Below, piece by piece: positions 14,112 to 25,003 of a stretch of 64,000 nucleotides of DNA (positions within the stretch are counted from its first letter, which is position 1; each line of letters starts with the position of its first letter). The stretch lies in contig CM049307.1 of assembly GCA_026874595.1 (NCBI GenBank), positions 58,598,870-58,662,869 of the forward strand. The letters run 5' to 3'. The notes under the pieces were generated by a model. The model saw only the letters and a list, made by a program, of their open reading frames with translations, did not search any database and was not told the origin of the DNA. The DNA is from Sipunculus nudus (Eukaryota; Annelida; Sipuncula; Golfingiida; Sipunculidae). Both the position numbers and the translations under genes were made by a program.

Positions 14112-15968
14112 CTGAAAGGGGTTTGCCATTCCAGGATAAAAGTGCGCGATACAATAAAAGTAGAGCGGCTATAAGTTAATAAAATATATCAATGCATTAC
14201 TGTCTCGACCCGCAGATTTAGTGCACACTACATTTCTCTCATCAGGTGACTGTGTCTTGTTGGTTTGTGTTTGTTCATGTTCGGGTGCGTGTGTGAGATT
14301 GGCTGTTTTCGCTGTATGAAGCCTGCAAATGTTAAGGTAATCGCTTCGTTTATTAAGGAGTGGCGTTTTTTTTACGTCCTGATTTGTAGCTTCCTCTGTT
14401 TGCATAGGGAAGTTTGTTAGCTATTGTTGTCATAGCTGGATTAGCGATAATGGACTCTGTGATACTGTGTGAGGTGCCTTGTCGTTTGTCTTTTTAAATT
14501 TATTTAGATAGTACTGTTTCTTTTTTATATTGCTTGTATTTTTCATATTTCCATATTGCTTGTAACCCATCTTTCTGCAGGAATGTAAAAATAAACGTCG
14601 GGAAAATGTTCCTCATCTGATAGATAAACATGCACTCACGTCAGCCCTCTTCACAAACTCTTCAATAGAAATACAATGAAAGTCAGCTACAGCTGCCTCC
14701 CAAACATGAGCAGCATTATCAGAAAACACAACCGAAAAGTTCTAGAATAGCCATGTAACCCCCCACCCAAGCGAGCTTGCAACTGTAGGAATAAAGGGGG
14801 ATGCCCACTGGACGGAAACTGCTTGATAACCAGCGTTGTTTGCAAGGCTGATATAACAACAAACAACGGGACTGTCTCATACATAGGAAACACAGGAAAC
14901 ACTTTTAAAAGCTGCTTTGCAAACCACACGAAATCCTTTAAATACGAGCAATTTGAAAAAGAAACAGAACTATCTTAATTATTTAGGTGTTACGGGTTGA
15001 CATAAAAGTGGACCGAACTGTCTCACTAGTGAAGCTTCCTTTTCTAGCGAAGTGGTTGGAACGCCGGACTGGGCTCGAATCCGGGATCAGCTCAATGTTT
15101 TACCCTGAACAATTTGTCGTCATAACAAATGGGAGCTCGTCCAACGTGACGGTAAACTTTGTGGCCCTAGGAATAGTTTACCGAAGGTGTGACTCCTGGG
15201 ATAGTCTTGTTCTGATAGCAGAACGCTCTTCAGAGGGGATATGTAACGGGGTGACATTAGAGAAGTACGAACTGTCTCACTGGTGAAGCATGCTTTTCTA
15301 GCGAAGCGGTTGGAACGCTGGGCATGTGTGCCACCGACATGGGTTCGAATCCTGGATCGGTCCAATGATTTCCCATGAGCCATTTGTCTTCGTAACATTG
15401 GAAACATGTAGTGTGCACGAAATCTTCGGGTAGTGAGAGTAATGTTTGATGTATTTTATACACATCAAATTTATTTCTATTAAACTTGCAATTGGTCATA
15501 GCTGTGCCAATTCACATTCATTATCACACCTCAAATCAAGAATTCAAAACCTCGATCTCCGTAATATATCGTTGAATTTCAACAATGATGTTTCAGTTAT
15601 TTTGTACAAAACATATAGTCAAAACTTTTATTGTACATTAAGGATTTCCAGTTATTGTTCTGATAAGTCTAACCTAAAACCTGTTTCATCTTATGAATAT
15701 TTAGAAATGAAACGTCGTTTTTTTTACAGATTACCAAGATGCTAGTGGCTATCGTGGTTGCCTTTGGTATATGCTGGTTTCCGCTTTTCACGTTTAACTG
15801 CGTGGTTGATTTCGCCCCGGAACTCATGGACAAGATCGTGACGAGGCGCCATGAGCACATGTTTCTGGGGACTTACCTGGCCTGTCACTGGCTCGCGATG
15901 GCCAACAGCTTCGTCAATCCTGTAATATTCGGCCTTCTTAATGAAAGCTTCAGGGTAAGTGGATCATT

Positions 15969-15999
<31 letters not shown>

Positions 16000-18013
16000 A
16001 TTTAGACTATTACTTATTCAACATAGATTGAACAAATAGGTATTATAATTAATCGAGGCACTCCCCATGGCCCAGGTGGTGACTTTCGGTATTGTCTAGA
16101 GGTGTGAGAAGAAGAGAACCGGCCTTTTGCGGGCGCCTCCAATAAACTCTCATAGCCGGCGGAGAGAGCGTTTTACCCCTCGACTGACTAGTTATCTGGA
16201 TATTTATTTGTTATTTGATTGCAAGAAAGTCAAAGATTCATTCTTGTAACCTGTGTGGCGAAGCTGACGATAACAAGAGGCCAAGAATACCGAACCTCGG
16301 ATAAATGTTTCTAATTCATATTCATTATACCACCGCCAGGTGGCGAGAGGTTTTGCTGTTTCCTTTGTTTTCTGTGCGCAATATTACGCGAAACGTTCGG
16401 CATATATTGTGTTGACATTTTGTGGAAGGTTTTAATAGCGTCCAAGGAACAATCAGTTAAATTTTGAGGGTCATCTGGTTCACCATCGTCTTTTTTTTTT
16501 TTTTTTTTTTTTAATTCAAGTTCTTTTCAGTGGCGTATGGCAATTTCCCTGTTAAGACCCAGAGTCATTCTTAAAGCACTTGCAATTGTATGGAGCTAAT
16601 GAACCGTGACAAAAATTCACTGAGTTGCTGTGTAGTTCAGTTGAGATACTTGCGGAAGCTGTGGTGAATGTGGGGACGATGAAACCGAGGGACATCATAG
16701 TCCAGTCTCTGTTCACAGTGCTATATCCCCATCACATAACAAACCTGCGTGTTAATACGGTTACCTGTCCTACAAGGCTAGGTGATACACATAGCGCCAC
16801 CTAACTCGCCGAATGGAACTTCGCTAATAACTCGATCTGAAGAGCCATGATATGCCAGAGACTAATTTGTGTTATTTAAGTGGTGTACTTTTTAAGCAGA
16901 CAGGTTTTTGCGTCGGAGCGAATACCCCATTATTAAAGACTCAAACAAGGACTATTGCCTGATTTGTTTTGTGAACTGCATTTTCGAACATTGTTACAAG
17001 CGAAATTTCTATTACGGTTTGGCATTTCCAAGAAGTTCTGGAGTTTAATTACCTGACCACAATCAATGTCTCATTCATATTTTTTTTATATTTGGGTTTC
17101 GTATTTTGTACATCCGTGATTGAACAAAACAAAACCTTAAAATCCTGCTTTATTGTATAGAACCGAAATAATCCGGCATAACTTAAAGTTTACACACTAT
17201 AAGAAATGTTATATTAAATATACAACGAAGCTTATATGATTAAGTTCTTCAATTCCTTATTGCATATAGTGTGTATAGGACAGAAAAAGTCACAATTGTC
17301 ACATTCAATCAGACATACGGACATATAGTTAGATAGGTACGGTTATCATTAGTTTGACATGATTGATTGCATGAAATAGGTGTCATCTTTATCTATATAC
17401 TTATATCAATGGCAATTTAGTGTTGCATGGACGCAATATAGTTGAATAAGGAATATTATAGGGAAAACTGAATGTAGTCTAATTGTATGATTTGTCCAAA
17501 TTGTTATTACAACTAATCGTGGCACATTATGAGCTTAGGTGGTAGTGTTTGATGGTGTCTGGAGGTGGAGGTACCCGGAGAACCCGGAGAAAACCATCGA
17601 CCTTGGACGCGAAACGACACTCCATTCTCGTAGACACTCCGGGAATCAAACCTTGGTCGCCAGCGGAGAGAGCCGAGCGTTTTACCACCAGAATGTCGAG
17701 GCACCTGTGCAGATTCATTGGATTAAGTTGTAACCTCAATTTTTAGAGACTCCCGAAAGCCAAAATTTTGACCAAGGATAGTTCTTTATTTAAACGATCC
17801 ATGTAAAATAGATAAAGTTTAAACAGAAAAAAACACACGGCTGTTGGTCGAACTTCACATCCAATAGCTGTTTGGTGCGGTTAATTAAATAAATGTTACA
17901 GATCCCCATATCACAGAAATAACGGTATTTTACTAATGATTGGTCATCAAACCTGCGCAATAATAATAACAATAATAATAATAATAATAAAAACATTAAT
18001 ACTGATTGTAATG

Positions 18014-18058
<45 letters not shown>

Positions 18059-21000
18059 TAATAATAATAATAATAATAATAAAAGTAATACTAATAATTA
18101 TTATTTCAGATAATGATGATAATACTAATAGTACTACTGCAATTACTACTACTTCTAATAATCACAAACATAATAATAATAAATATAATTTTCATAATTA
18201 TTTCAGACATTAATTATTCATGATAAGTAATCATTCTTTCCATATTCGTTTTAAACAAGTATAATATGTAAGATTTATCAGACGAAAACAATAAACGACA
18301 ATATCAAATATTTAATATGCCCCAAACTCATTTATGTCTATCTATAATATCATACGCCACCAGAGAATCTATGTGAACATTCCTTTCGAGAACTAACCCT
18401 GAACATAAAATGCAAGAGGCAGAATAAAGAGATATTATAGGGAAACCTTAGCTCCTTTTACCAGCAGACGCTTAGTCGTAACTTGAATTTGAGAACTTCC
18501 GTTCAAATGTTTCCTCTTGAACTTGGCGTATAAACAAAGAGAAGACCCAAGAAGAAATTCTGACTTCAAACCACTTGGTTGTGGTTTCCTTTTAACAAAA
18601 TTACACCAATTCTTTTCCCGCAAATAACTTAAAAAATGCCATGTATGCAACATTCGTTATTTAACTGTAAGTTAAATTTAAGCTTCGATCATCAGCAGTT
18701 AAAAGACTACCAGCAATGAAAAATTCATAAAAATACCGTTACCGTTGCGTTATTAGCAGTGAACAAGTTGCACGGTTGACACTGGATCTATATATCACAG
18801 GACCTGTTATAACTTGCGCTTGTGTCGAAAATTTGGCCTCTTCATTATATAATTGGTTCTGCTGGTGATTTTTATGGAATCCTTATGTAAATTTAAACGC
18901 CGACTCAAGAGGAGCAACGTGAGTAGGGAATAGCTTATGGGCGCACCCAGGATTTAAGGAAGGTGGACGCCAGATTTTGTTTGCGCAAAAGCTGCAAGTA
19001 TATATGTGTGTGTGTGTATTAATATGTATATATGTGTGTGTTTCAATAAATTCTGCCGAAAATCAAACTAGAATTTGTGACTCATAAACTCCTGATGTTT
19101 GGTTAATTCATGTAAAATTAAGAAATTATGTCCCTTAAATGGATCTGCTATCCAGAACTTCGTGCTGGAAGGATACATTAATGAAACATGATGTAATCAT
19201 CATTAATTTAAAATTACTTTCATACTTAACTGTACTATTACATTCTAAATGGTTTTCAAAATCTTATTTTAAATGGTTTTAAAGTCTATGATTTTATTTA
19301 GTGTCTGGTATAAAAGAAATCTGCATTAATCAATGTTGCTCCCATGTGTCTGAATGTGTCCACAATGCCTAAATATATCTAAAGGAAACTTTCGTCAACA
19401 ATTGTTAATGTACCGTATGTATGGAGTTGCGATAAGACCGAAATAATAAATAATATGTATTTAAAGTTCTTATACCAGTTCTTTTATTTCGAGTATTTTT
19501 TTCCTAAGTATATTTTTCATATAAGTTCTTAAAAATATGTAAAACGAATAAACAAAACTCCTGATTGAATTGGACTATGCAAGGAGTTATGCCTAGACCC
19601 AAAACAAAATAGAAACTATCATACATTTAAAACGGACTGGAGATCCCAAGTTTTTCTTTGCTCAGAGACTTCAAAGGCAATATAAATTCAAAATCAATCG
19701 AACGCCCCTATGTAAATCACAAGAAAACTTATCCCATCGCCTCTTTATTTGTTCTGGACTGGAAAAATCTGGCCGCACTGACCATTTTCGTTCATTTTCT
19801 GGGCATAACCAAAATGCAAGCTCAAAAAAATAATTAAATGACGACTATTTAGCAACTGATGTTTGACGAACATCAAACAGCCAATCAAAAACAATCAAAG
19901 AATTCACTCCATATAGCCCCAGGCTTTTAATCATCATGAACGCTGTCATAGGTCTCTTTGATTTACAGGTGCTGACAAAAGGCCTTGAGGATCGGTCCCT
20001 TTTGAGTTCAATCGAAGGTGTTTCTCTTCCCGGCACTTGGCAAATGCAATAATCCTTGTTGACTTGAATGGGCTCCTGTCGCTCTGTTATGTAATTCCTA
20101 GTGATCGGTATACCATTCATGTCAGATTACAAACTTTGGAGTCGTAATGGTGCACAATACATTAGATATACATTTGAGCCTCGGATTACTTTAGCCGATA
20201 AACCACACAGCTGTGCTGACGGCTTTAAGCCCTTTCTTGGCAGGGCACAGGTCCATTTTAACCACAGCTTCTCATCCTTATGGTCGCTCAAACAAAACGG
20301 CATATAAACTGGGAATCCGGATTAGAAGAAGATTAACTGAGTACAGAAAGATAGTAATTAGAATATTGTTTTATTTAATCCTTGTATATTCTGAGGATTT
20401 TCTTATGTCGAATTTTCAATATGATTCCAAGGAATGCTAGCTTCCGTCGTGAGTGTGTGTGTCGAAGTTGGTTTTGGGGGGGGGGGGGGTCCCTATTGTG
20501 GTATGCTCCCAAAAACGTGTTTGTATTCACGTATTCCGTCCATATACCCAGGTTCATTCGTGAATAAGTGACACTACATTTGTGAATAATCCTTGATGAC
20601 GTTTCTGAATCACGAACACGTGCTTAGATAAACGCAAACCCGTCTAGCAGGGCAATAAAGAGGAAGGAACAGCATATTGATCAGCGTCGGATCCTAAAGA
20701 CTCGGGATGGTATTTCCATCAAGGACGTCGGAATAATGCGGATTATCTAAAGCAGTGCAATATAGGGACAATAACTATCTTGACAATAAGCCCATCCGAA
20801 TTACAATATATTGCAAACGGGAGTCCCATGCGCCGGCCAGCCTATCTATTTGATCTCATGAATATAATATTTCTGGACTCGTTTTGTACAATTCAGCCTA
20901 TAGATGCCGGTACCAGTGAGAGTTTTCTTTTATAGAAACTGATGTACAAACAGCCAAAAAACTTGACGCAGAAACAACTCCAAATTTTTCTTAACTAAAA

Positions 21001-21754
21001 TCCACATCTTCACAAAGTTATATTGGACAGAGGTCGATATGATATTTGTTTTTGTCATCACGTTATTCGTTCATGAATGTTTACTGCTACGAAGACAAAT
21101 TGCTCCGGGAAAATACTAGGCCGATCCGGAATTCGTACCCATGTCGGTGGCGCACATGTCCGGCGTTCTAACCGCTTCGCTACCAAAGCAAGCTTCACTA
21201 GCGAGACAGTTCGGTCCGCTTTTATGTCACCCCGTAACATTACTAATAGACGACCGTTTGGAAATATGATCTCAAACGTCTCAAGATTTAAGTTAAATAT
21301 GGAAAAAAATTACTCCCCTTCAGAGACAATTTAAGACCTATATGGGCATTTCCCAACCTGAGATGCGTGACAAAAGTCGAGGGGTCTTACCGTCAGTTAT
21401 AATATAATTATTTTTCTTTCTTTTACTTTATTATTATTATTATTATTATTATCATTAATATAATATTATATTACGTCAGTCTCACTTTAATACTTAATCT
21501 ATATAATGCATGTTCATGTTTTAATGCACATGTAAACTTTTATTTTGCAGGCGGACCTCCGTTACTTGTGCCGGCGCTGTATCTGCCGTCGTCTGTGGAG
21601 AATCTTTCAGGACCATACCCTGAGGCCGCTTAGATCAAGGACAAGCCGGACTCTCTCAGCGACAAAGCCGCACGGTCTTTCAGTCAGGGCCAAGCTTACT
21701 GAACCGGGCTACAAATCTCAAAAGAAATTACAAATGTATATGCTGGACACATGA
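8924..21754 (+). CDS. Neuropeptide-type class A GPCR, 3' part (TM4 to C-terminus), three exons
   Basis: Exons join(8924-9269, 15730-15954, 21551-21754); both internal introns are phase 0. The product is a seven-transmembrane receptor of the plasma membrane that should signal through G proteins when a peptide binds. The first exon opens on the third base of the Arg codon of the E/DRY motif and carries [10 protein letters not shown]4, the ECL2 cysteine and TM5. The second carries TM6 with CWFP and TM7 with NPVIF. The third is a basic tail with clustered cysteines. The ALW end of TM5 and the [12 protein letters not shown] stretch resemble the NPY/tachykinin/GPR83/QRFP receptor group, but I cannot assign a ligand. 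The start codon, TM1-TM3 and the D-R half of DRY are not visible in the 8.9 kb upstream. All visible exons are open with good splice sites, so I read this as a live gene cut by the window edge. Confidence 0.85.
10029..10235. repeat. Tandem duplication of a ~105-bp unit
   Basis: Two successive copies share CGATCC, GGTAAA, TCACCGTA, GTAGCG..TGCACCCT and a following GTACATA. No protein or structure is recognised. It lies in the TM5-TM6 intron of the GPCR. Confidence 0.55.
13407..13499. repeat. (CTGT)n followed by (CT)n
   Basis: Simple repeat: about seven CTGT units, then about 60 bp of mostly CT. It gives Ser/Leu- or Arg/Glu-rich false frames on the two strands. Confidence 0.95.
14053..14110. 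repeat. (TA)n microsatellite
   Basis: An uninterrupted TA run in a GPCR intron. Confidence 0.97.
14988..15127 (+). mobile_element. tRNA-derived SINE A, copy 1
   Basis: Starts TGTTACGGGTTGACATAAAA, then GAACTGTCTCACTAGTGAAG. The tRNA-like part has an A-box-like TAGCGAAGTGGTTGGAACGC and a B-box GGCTCGAATCC. It ends near the word TTTGTCGTCATAAC. Polymerase III boxes in this order mark it as a SINE. An open frame here is a by-product. Confidence 0.65.
15242..15400 (+). mobile_element. tRNA-derived SINE A, copy 2
   Basis: Same family and orientation as the copy ~115 bp upstream: GTAACGGGGTGACAT, GAACTGTCTCACTGGTGAAG, A-box TAGCGAAGCGGTTGGAACGC, B-box GGTTCGAATCC, ending TTTGTCTTCGTAAC. The two form a head-to-tail pair. 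Confidence 0.7.
15730..15954 (+). CDS. GPCR exon: TM6, ECL3, TM7
   Basis: The acceptor tttttacag precedes 15730 and the donor AGG|gtaagt follows 15954, both strong. The 75 codons begin ITKMLVAI (start of TM6), with Phe12 and the CWFP motif at residues 15-18. ECL3 has charged EL..K..TRRHEH. TM7 ends NPVIF at 63-67, then GLLNESFR enters helix 8. The NPxxY Tyr is Phe here. Both ends are phase 0. Confidence 0.9.
16030..16190 (-). mobile_element. SINE B, degraded copy
   Basis: On the - strand it has GTCGAGGGGTAAAACGCTC, a damaged middle, and a tail CCATGGGGAGTGCCTCGATT followed by AATTATAATACC, matching the tail of the 17.5- and 47.5-kb copies. The B-box region is partly deleted. Confidence 0.55.
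17495..17715 (-). mobile_element. tRNA-derived SINE B
   Basis: On the - strand the head has TGGTGGTAAAACGCTCGGCT (A-box region) and GGTTTGATTCCC (B-box). The body carries TTTTCTCCGGGTTCTCCGGG and the tail reads GTGCCACGATTAGTTGTAAT. Related copies occur at 16.03, 33.39 and 47.50 kb. Confidence 0.65.
17959..18090. repeat. (AAT)n block
   Basis: Three runs of TAATAA separated by short breaks, in a GPCR intron. Further scattered TAATAA words continue to about 18190. Confidence 0.95.
21085..21242 (-). mobile_element. tRNA-derived SINE A, copy 3 (reverse)
   Basis: On the - strand it reads GTTACGGGGTGACATAAAAG, GAACTGTCTCGCTAGTGAAG, A-box GTAGCGAAGCGGTTAGAACG, and a B-box-like GGTACGAATTCC with one or two changes. 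It lies in the last GPCR intron, about 300 bp before the final exon. Confidence 0.7.
21551..21754 (+). CDS. GPCR last exon: cytoplasmic tail and stop
   Basis: The acceptor attttgcag precedes 21551. The reading frame joins FR from TM7/helix 8 to [18 protein letters not shown], then runs through a Ser/Thr/Arg-rich tail to a TGA ending at 21754 (67 residues plus stop). Three cysteines just after helix 8 are plausible palmitoylation sites. The tail has many basic residues and several Ser/Thr that could serve kinases or arrestin. Confidence 0.8.
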   Translation, partial: ADLRYLCRRCICRRLWRIFQDHTLRPLRSRTSRTLSATKPHGLSVRAKLTEPGYKSQKKLQMYMLDT

Positions 21755-21856
21755 AAGGCCGTGATTTGTCAAGTGTGGAAATCCTGATTCCGGTGTGGAA
21801 TTAATGTGTGTCAGAAAGGTCGACCGGGCCGTGAAAGCCACGTCGCCTTCGGTCAC

Positions 21857-21915
21857 TGACGTCACAGACTCAATGACGTCAAAGTCTCAGTGACGCCATA
21901 GACATGATGACGTCA
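21857..21915. promoter_or_regulatory. Four CRE-like sites in a 17-bp tandem array
   Basis: The palindrome TGACGTCA occurs at 21857, 21874 and 21908, and the one-base variant TGACGCCA at 21891. The starts are exactly 17 bp apart, so this is a four-unit tandem repeat whose best-kept part is the CRE core. The intervening nine bases are more variable (cagactcaa, aagtctcag, tagacatga). It lies about 100 bp past the GPCR stop codon, presumably in its 3' UTR. CREB/ATF binding is known for this palindrome; activity here is inference. Confidence 0.5.
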
Positions 21916-23059
21916 CAGCCATGGATTTCTATATACATGTCTTCACACTCTCTTCCTATTTCAAACTAGTCATGGCATCATTCATATATAACTTGTCAAA
22001 AACTGGTTTAAAATTCACTGTTTTGATTTCAAGAGAAAAGAGGAAAAACTATTTTTGTAATTATTTCATGATACTGAAAAGTGTCCTTTTCCGAAGAGAA
22101 ATTACCAAACTTATACTCGACAATTAAACTGACCACCTTCCAGCATTCATAAGATGTTCTCTCACAAACAAGGAACGTATCTTTGGGACTTAATTTCAGT
22201 TGTAAAACAGTGCCGTTTTCCATGAAACCTCCAAGCACGTTCCTTGGAGACTACCAGTTCACAACTGAAACATACAATCATCTGATCATACGAATTGATT
22301 AAAAAAGGACCAAACTGGATTTCATAAAGCTATTTTCTTCACAAAGTATTGATTTTGTGTTAAAAGTATATATATATGTTTATGTGGACAGGTGGTGATA
22401 ATTTTGTAGTATGCCGCCCGTAAGGGTATGGTAGACGTCACATACTGACAGATGTTGGTCACCGTATGACCTTTCTAGTACATGTAACCGCTGGTGATGT
22501 GCGATTAAGTCTCAGGTTATCAAGACAGGAGCCGAATCCCCAGGGAAATTGGACAACATTGGCACCAGGAAGAGTCTTCATAAATAATGCATTTACTGCG
22601 GCCAGATGATCCCCTGGGAAATGGATTCACCTTTTCAATACAAAAGGAAAATATAACATAGGATTTCCTCAAAGAGAGCTAACTGTCAGTTGCTAAATTA
22701 CGCACTGATTTGCCTGAACTCCGCACGCGGCCTTGTACTGGACATTGCTGAATCTTTCGACAGTTATTAAAAAATATGCGAAAAATTATTTTTTAAAATA
22801 TGGAGGACGAAGTCGGGACTGAAACTTGTCCTGCGTAAAATTGAAGCTTTGCTACCTTTAGTTTGACTCTATTATATGTTTCATTATGTATAAACACACA
22901 CTGTGAGTTTAAGTATCAATGAGTGTATCTTATGTTAACCATGAATGAAAAACTTGGTCACGTGATCTTCGAATCTTTCATCGAGTCACGGATGCTAAAC
23001 TACTGGCCGAGGCTGTATGCTTAAATGAAAGAGGTATTATTTCATTGTTTATGTATGGT

Positions 23060-23062
<3 letters not shown>

Positions 23063-23126
<64 letters not shown>

Positions 23127-23132
23127 ATATAT
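23063..23132. repeat. (TA)n microsatellite
   Basis: A TA run with one TATTAT break. An AATAAA at 23140 follows, which could serve a long GPCR 3' UTR, but this is weak. Confidence 0.95.
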
Positions 23133-23889
23133 CAAAGTAAATAAAAATGTTTGTTGGTCAGTCATAAAAAACACTGATTTTTTTCCTTTTTATTTTTTTT
23201 CTTGCACTTTAAATAACGCAAACTATCCTTGACTATACCTATATTGATGACTGACCTGTTAATGGAAGCTGATTTGTGGCCATGGAGTGAAGTGAACCTT
23301 GTTTTTAAAAGCGTTTTGTGTTGTGTGTATAAATGCACTTGTTTGTTTTCTCTGTTTGTGTTGCATGTCTTAAGCGTTGAAAAGGTCTGTTAACATTGGT
23401 ATGGAAAATAATTACAATAAGGCTTCAGTATAATTGATGGATTTATAGAAAGTAACATATTCTAATGTTCTGATTGACTGAAACTAAATGTAAAAATCAC
23501 ACCATTTACAAATAAGATATATCTGATTCATCACACTTCCCCGACGGCATAAATTCTATAGAACAGCATTAAGTAGCATCAAAAGGTCGGATGAAAATCC
23601 AACACATTTCTTGGCGGCAAATGTTTTATACTAGTATTACAATGGAACAATTTATATATACCTTTAGAATCATTTATCACATGCATAATGTAATACATGT
23701 GCTTAAAATATTAATCAGGTAGGATGATAAAAGTAGCCAAAAGACATAATGTTCCTTATCACATTTACTTGTCGGAGAATATGGGTAAATTTAATTTAAT
23801 TTTGTATTATTTTAACTAGCTCCTTGTTCGTTCCTTTTGCTGGGTTCGTCCCGGACTGGTTTTATTTTAGCTGCGTTCCCCCTTCGAAT

Positions 23890-24090
23890 TTTCTATCAGA
23901 TGGCGCTGCGACAGACCCTTCGCGTAATTTCTCAAATAATGTCAAATTAAATGTCTGGATTTATGGGAAAATTAGGAAAATTCTTCCCCCTTTTATCACA
24001 TTTGGCATCCTCGTGATTTAAAGACAAAAAGCATTGTTTTTGCCATAGAAGATTTGGGGAAATATTGAGTGCCACCATCATTTACAGTAT
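23890..24090. repeat. Dispersed repeat (GATGGCGCTGC family), copy at 23.9 kb
   Basis: Reads AGATGGCGCTGCGACAGACC, ATTTATGGGAAAATTAGGAA, then TTTAAAGACAAAAAGCATTG, collinear with the 5.3-kb copy. The frame starting at 23824 crosses it and is not a gene. Confidence 0.4.
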
Positions 24091-24252
24091 TAGTAATTTA
24101 TTATTGGAAAAGATGAATAACTGAGTCTGTATATCGGCGCCATCTCAGGGTCAATTAGTTCGAACACTACGTGGTGGACAATATCTCAAGAATCCTTGGT
24201 TCGTATAAACCATTATCTTACATGAAGTTTTGGAAAGTCTGCCTCTCTGTTA

Positions 24253-24528
24253 GGCCAAAAAATTAAAGGTATGGTTCTCAGGAACCGCCCGCGTCAATTA
24301 AAACCCCACCGCTTCAAAAAATCTATTTTGATTTGCATCTTTCAAGAAGATAAATGATACAATTTTGAAAAGATCTCCCTTGTTATGTAGTGCTTTAACC
24401 TGTTTAGCAAAAACAAATATGTTATTTTCGTGCTTTTTTCTGATCATATGACATTTTTATCGAAACATACAAGAAAGGTATAAATAAAATATTGCCCGCC
24501 CGCCTGAGAACCATACTTTTTTTGGGCC
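24253..24528. mobile_element. TA-flanked MITE, family M1, copy 1
   Basis: Left end GGCCAAAAAATTAAAGGTAT; right end, read in reverse, GGCCCAAAAAAAGTATGG, both followed inward by TTCTCAGG and CCGCCCGC. The 276-bp element is bounded by TA on both sides, as for Tc1/mariner-type target duplications. There is no coding capacity, so it is non-autonomous. Shared internal text (ctttcaagaag, gatcatatgacatttttatc) links it to three other copies in the window. Confidence 0.75.
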
Positions 24529-24701
24529 TAATGTGTCTCTTTTTCTTAAGACTGTGATAAAATAAACCCTGAATAGAGTGAAACTCATGAAAGAATTGAA
24601 TCCTCTATACCTCCTAAAGTGTACCGGCTTATTTGACACAAACGTTAAGTGGAATCAACGGAATGGGCTACACTAATGATATTGCCGGTATTGATAAAAT
24701 A

Positions 24702-24761
<60 letters not shown>

Positions 24762-24940
24762 CAGTGAAACCTCGTTGTGTCGAAGTCGAAGGGACCCTCG
24801 GAAAACTTCGACACATCCGAGGTGACACAAGCGGGTTTTATTTGGTTATAATATAACTAGAGTTGTTCGGAATATCGAGTCTGTAACTTCGACATAAGCG
24901 GGGTATTCGACTTAAGCGAGTTCGACACAACGAGGTTTCA

Positions 24941-24943
<3 letters not shown>
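24762..24943. mobile_element. pogo/Tigger-like MITE inside a (TA)n tract
   Basis: Perfect inverted ends: CAGTGAAACCTCGTTGTGTC on the left and its exact reverse complement on the right, in a 182-bp element with (TA)n on both sides. The CAGTG...CCTCG type of end is typical of pogo/Tigger elements, which target TA. No open frame, so non-autonomous. Confidence 0.8.

Positions 24944-25003
<60 letters not shown>

Larger units (their letters stand above)
9270..15729 (+). other. GPCR intron (TM5 to TM6)
   Basis: A 6.5-kb phase-0 intron. It holds a duplicated ~105-bp unit near 10.03-10.24 kb, a (CTGT)n(CT)n tract at 13407-13499, a G-run at 13648, (TA)n at 14053-14110, and two SINE copies at 14988-15400. 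No coding signal was recognised. The 152-codon frame at 13104 ends in the CT repeat and is not convincing. Confidence 0.7.
15955..21550 (+). other. GPCR intron (TM7 to tail)
   Basis: A 5.6-kb phase-0 intron. It starts with gtaagt and soon a (CA)n(TA)n tract. It holds SINE B copies near 16.0-16.2 and 17.5-17.7 kb, an (AAT)n block at 17959-18090, a G-run at 20475 and a reverse SINE A copy at 21085-21242. No coding signal was recognised. Confidence 0.7.

Noticed and set aside
15120-15499. Overlapping frames on the - strand near 15.1-15.5 kb, and similar ones at 21058-21334
   Set aside because: They are translations of SINE A copies; the shared peptide [10 protein letters not shown]-like text comes from the tRNA-derived part.
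17513-17746. Four overlapping frames on both strands
   Set aside because: They fall on SINE B; the same peptides recur over the 47.5-kb copy.
19620-19830. Stretch reading [21 protein letters not shown], faintly like a LINE zinc knuckle
   Set aside because: Only a loose C...E...H.LF.C spacing, no upstream reverse transcriptase text; too weak to call.
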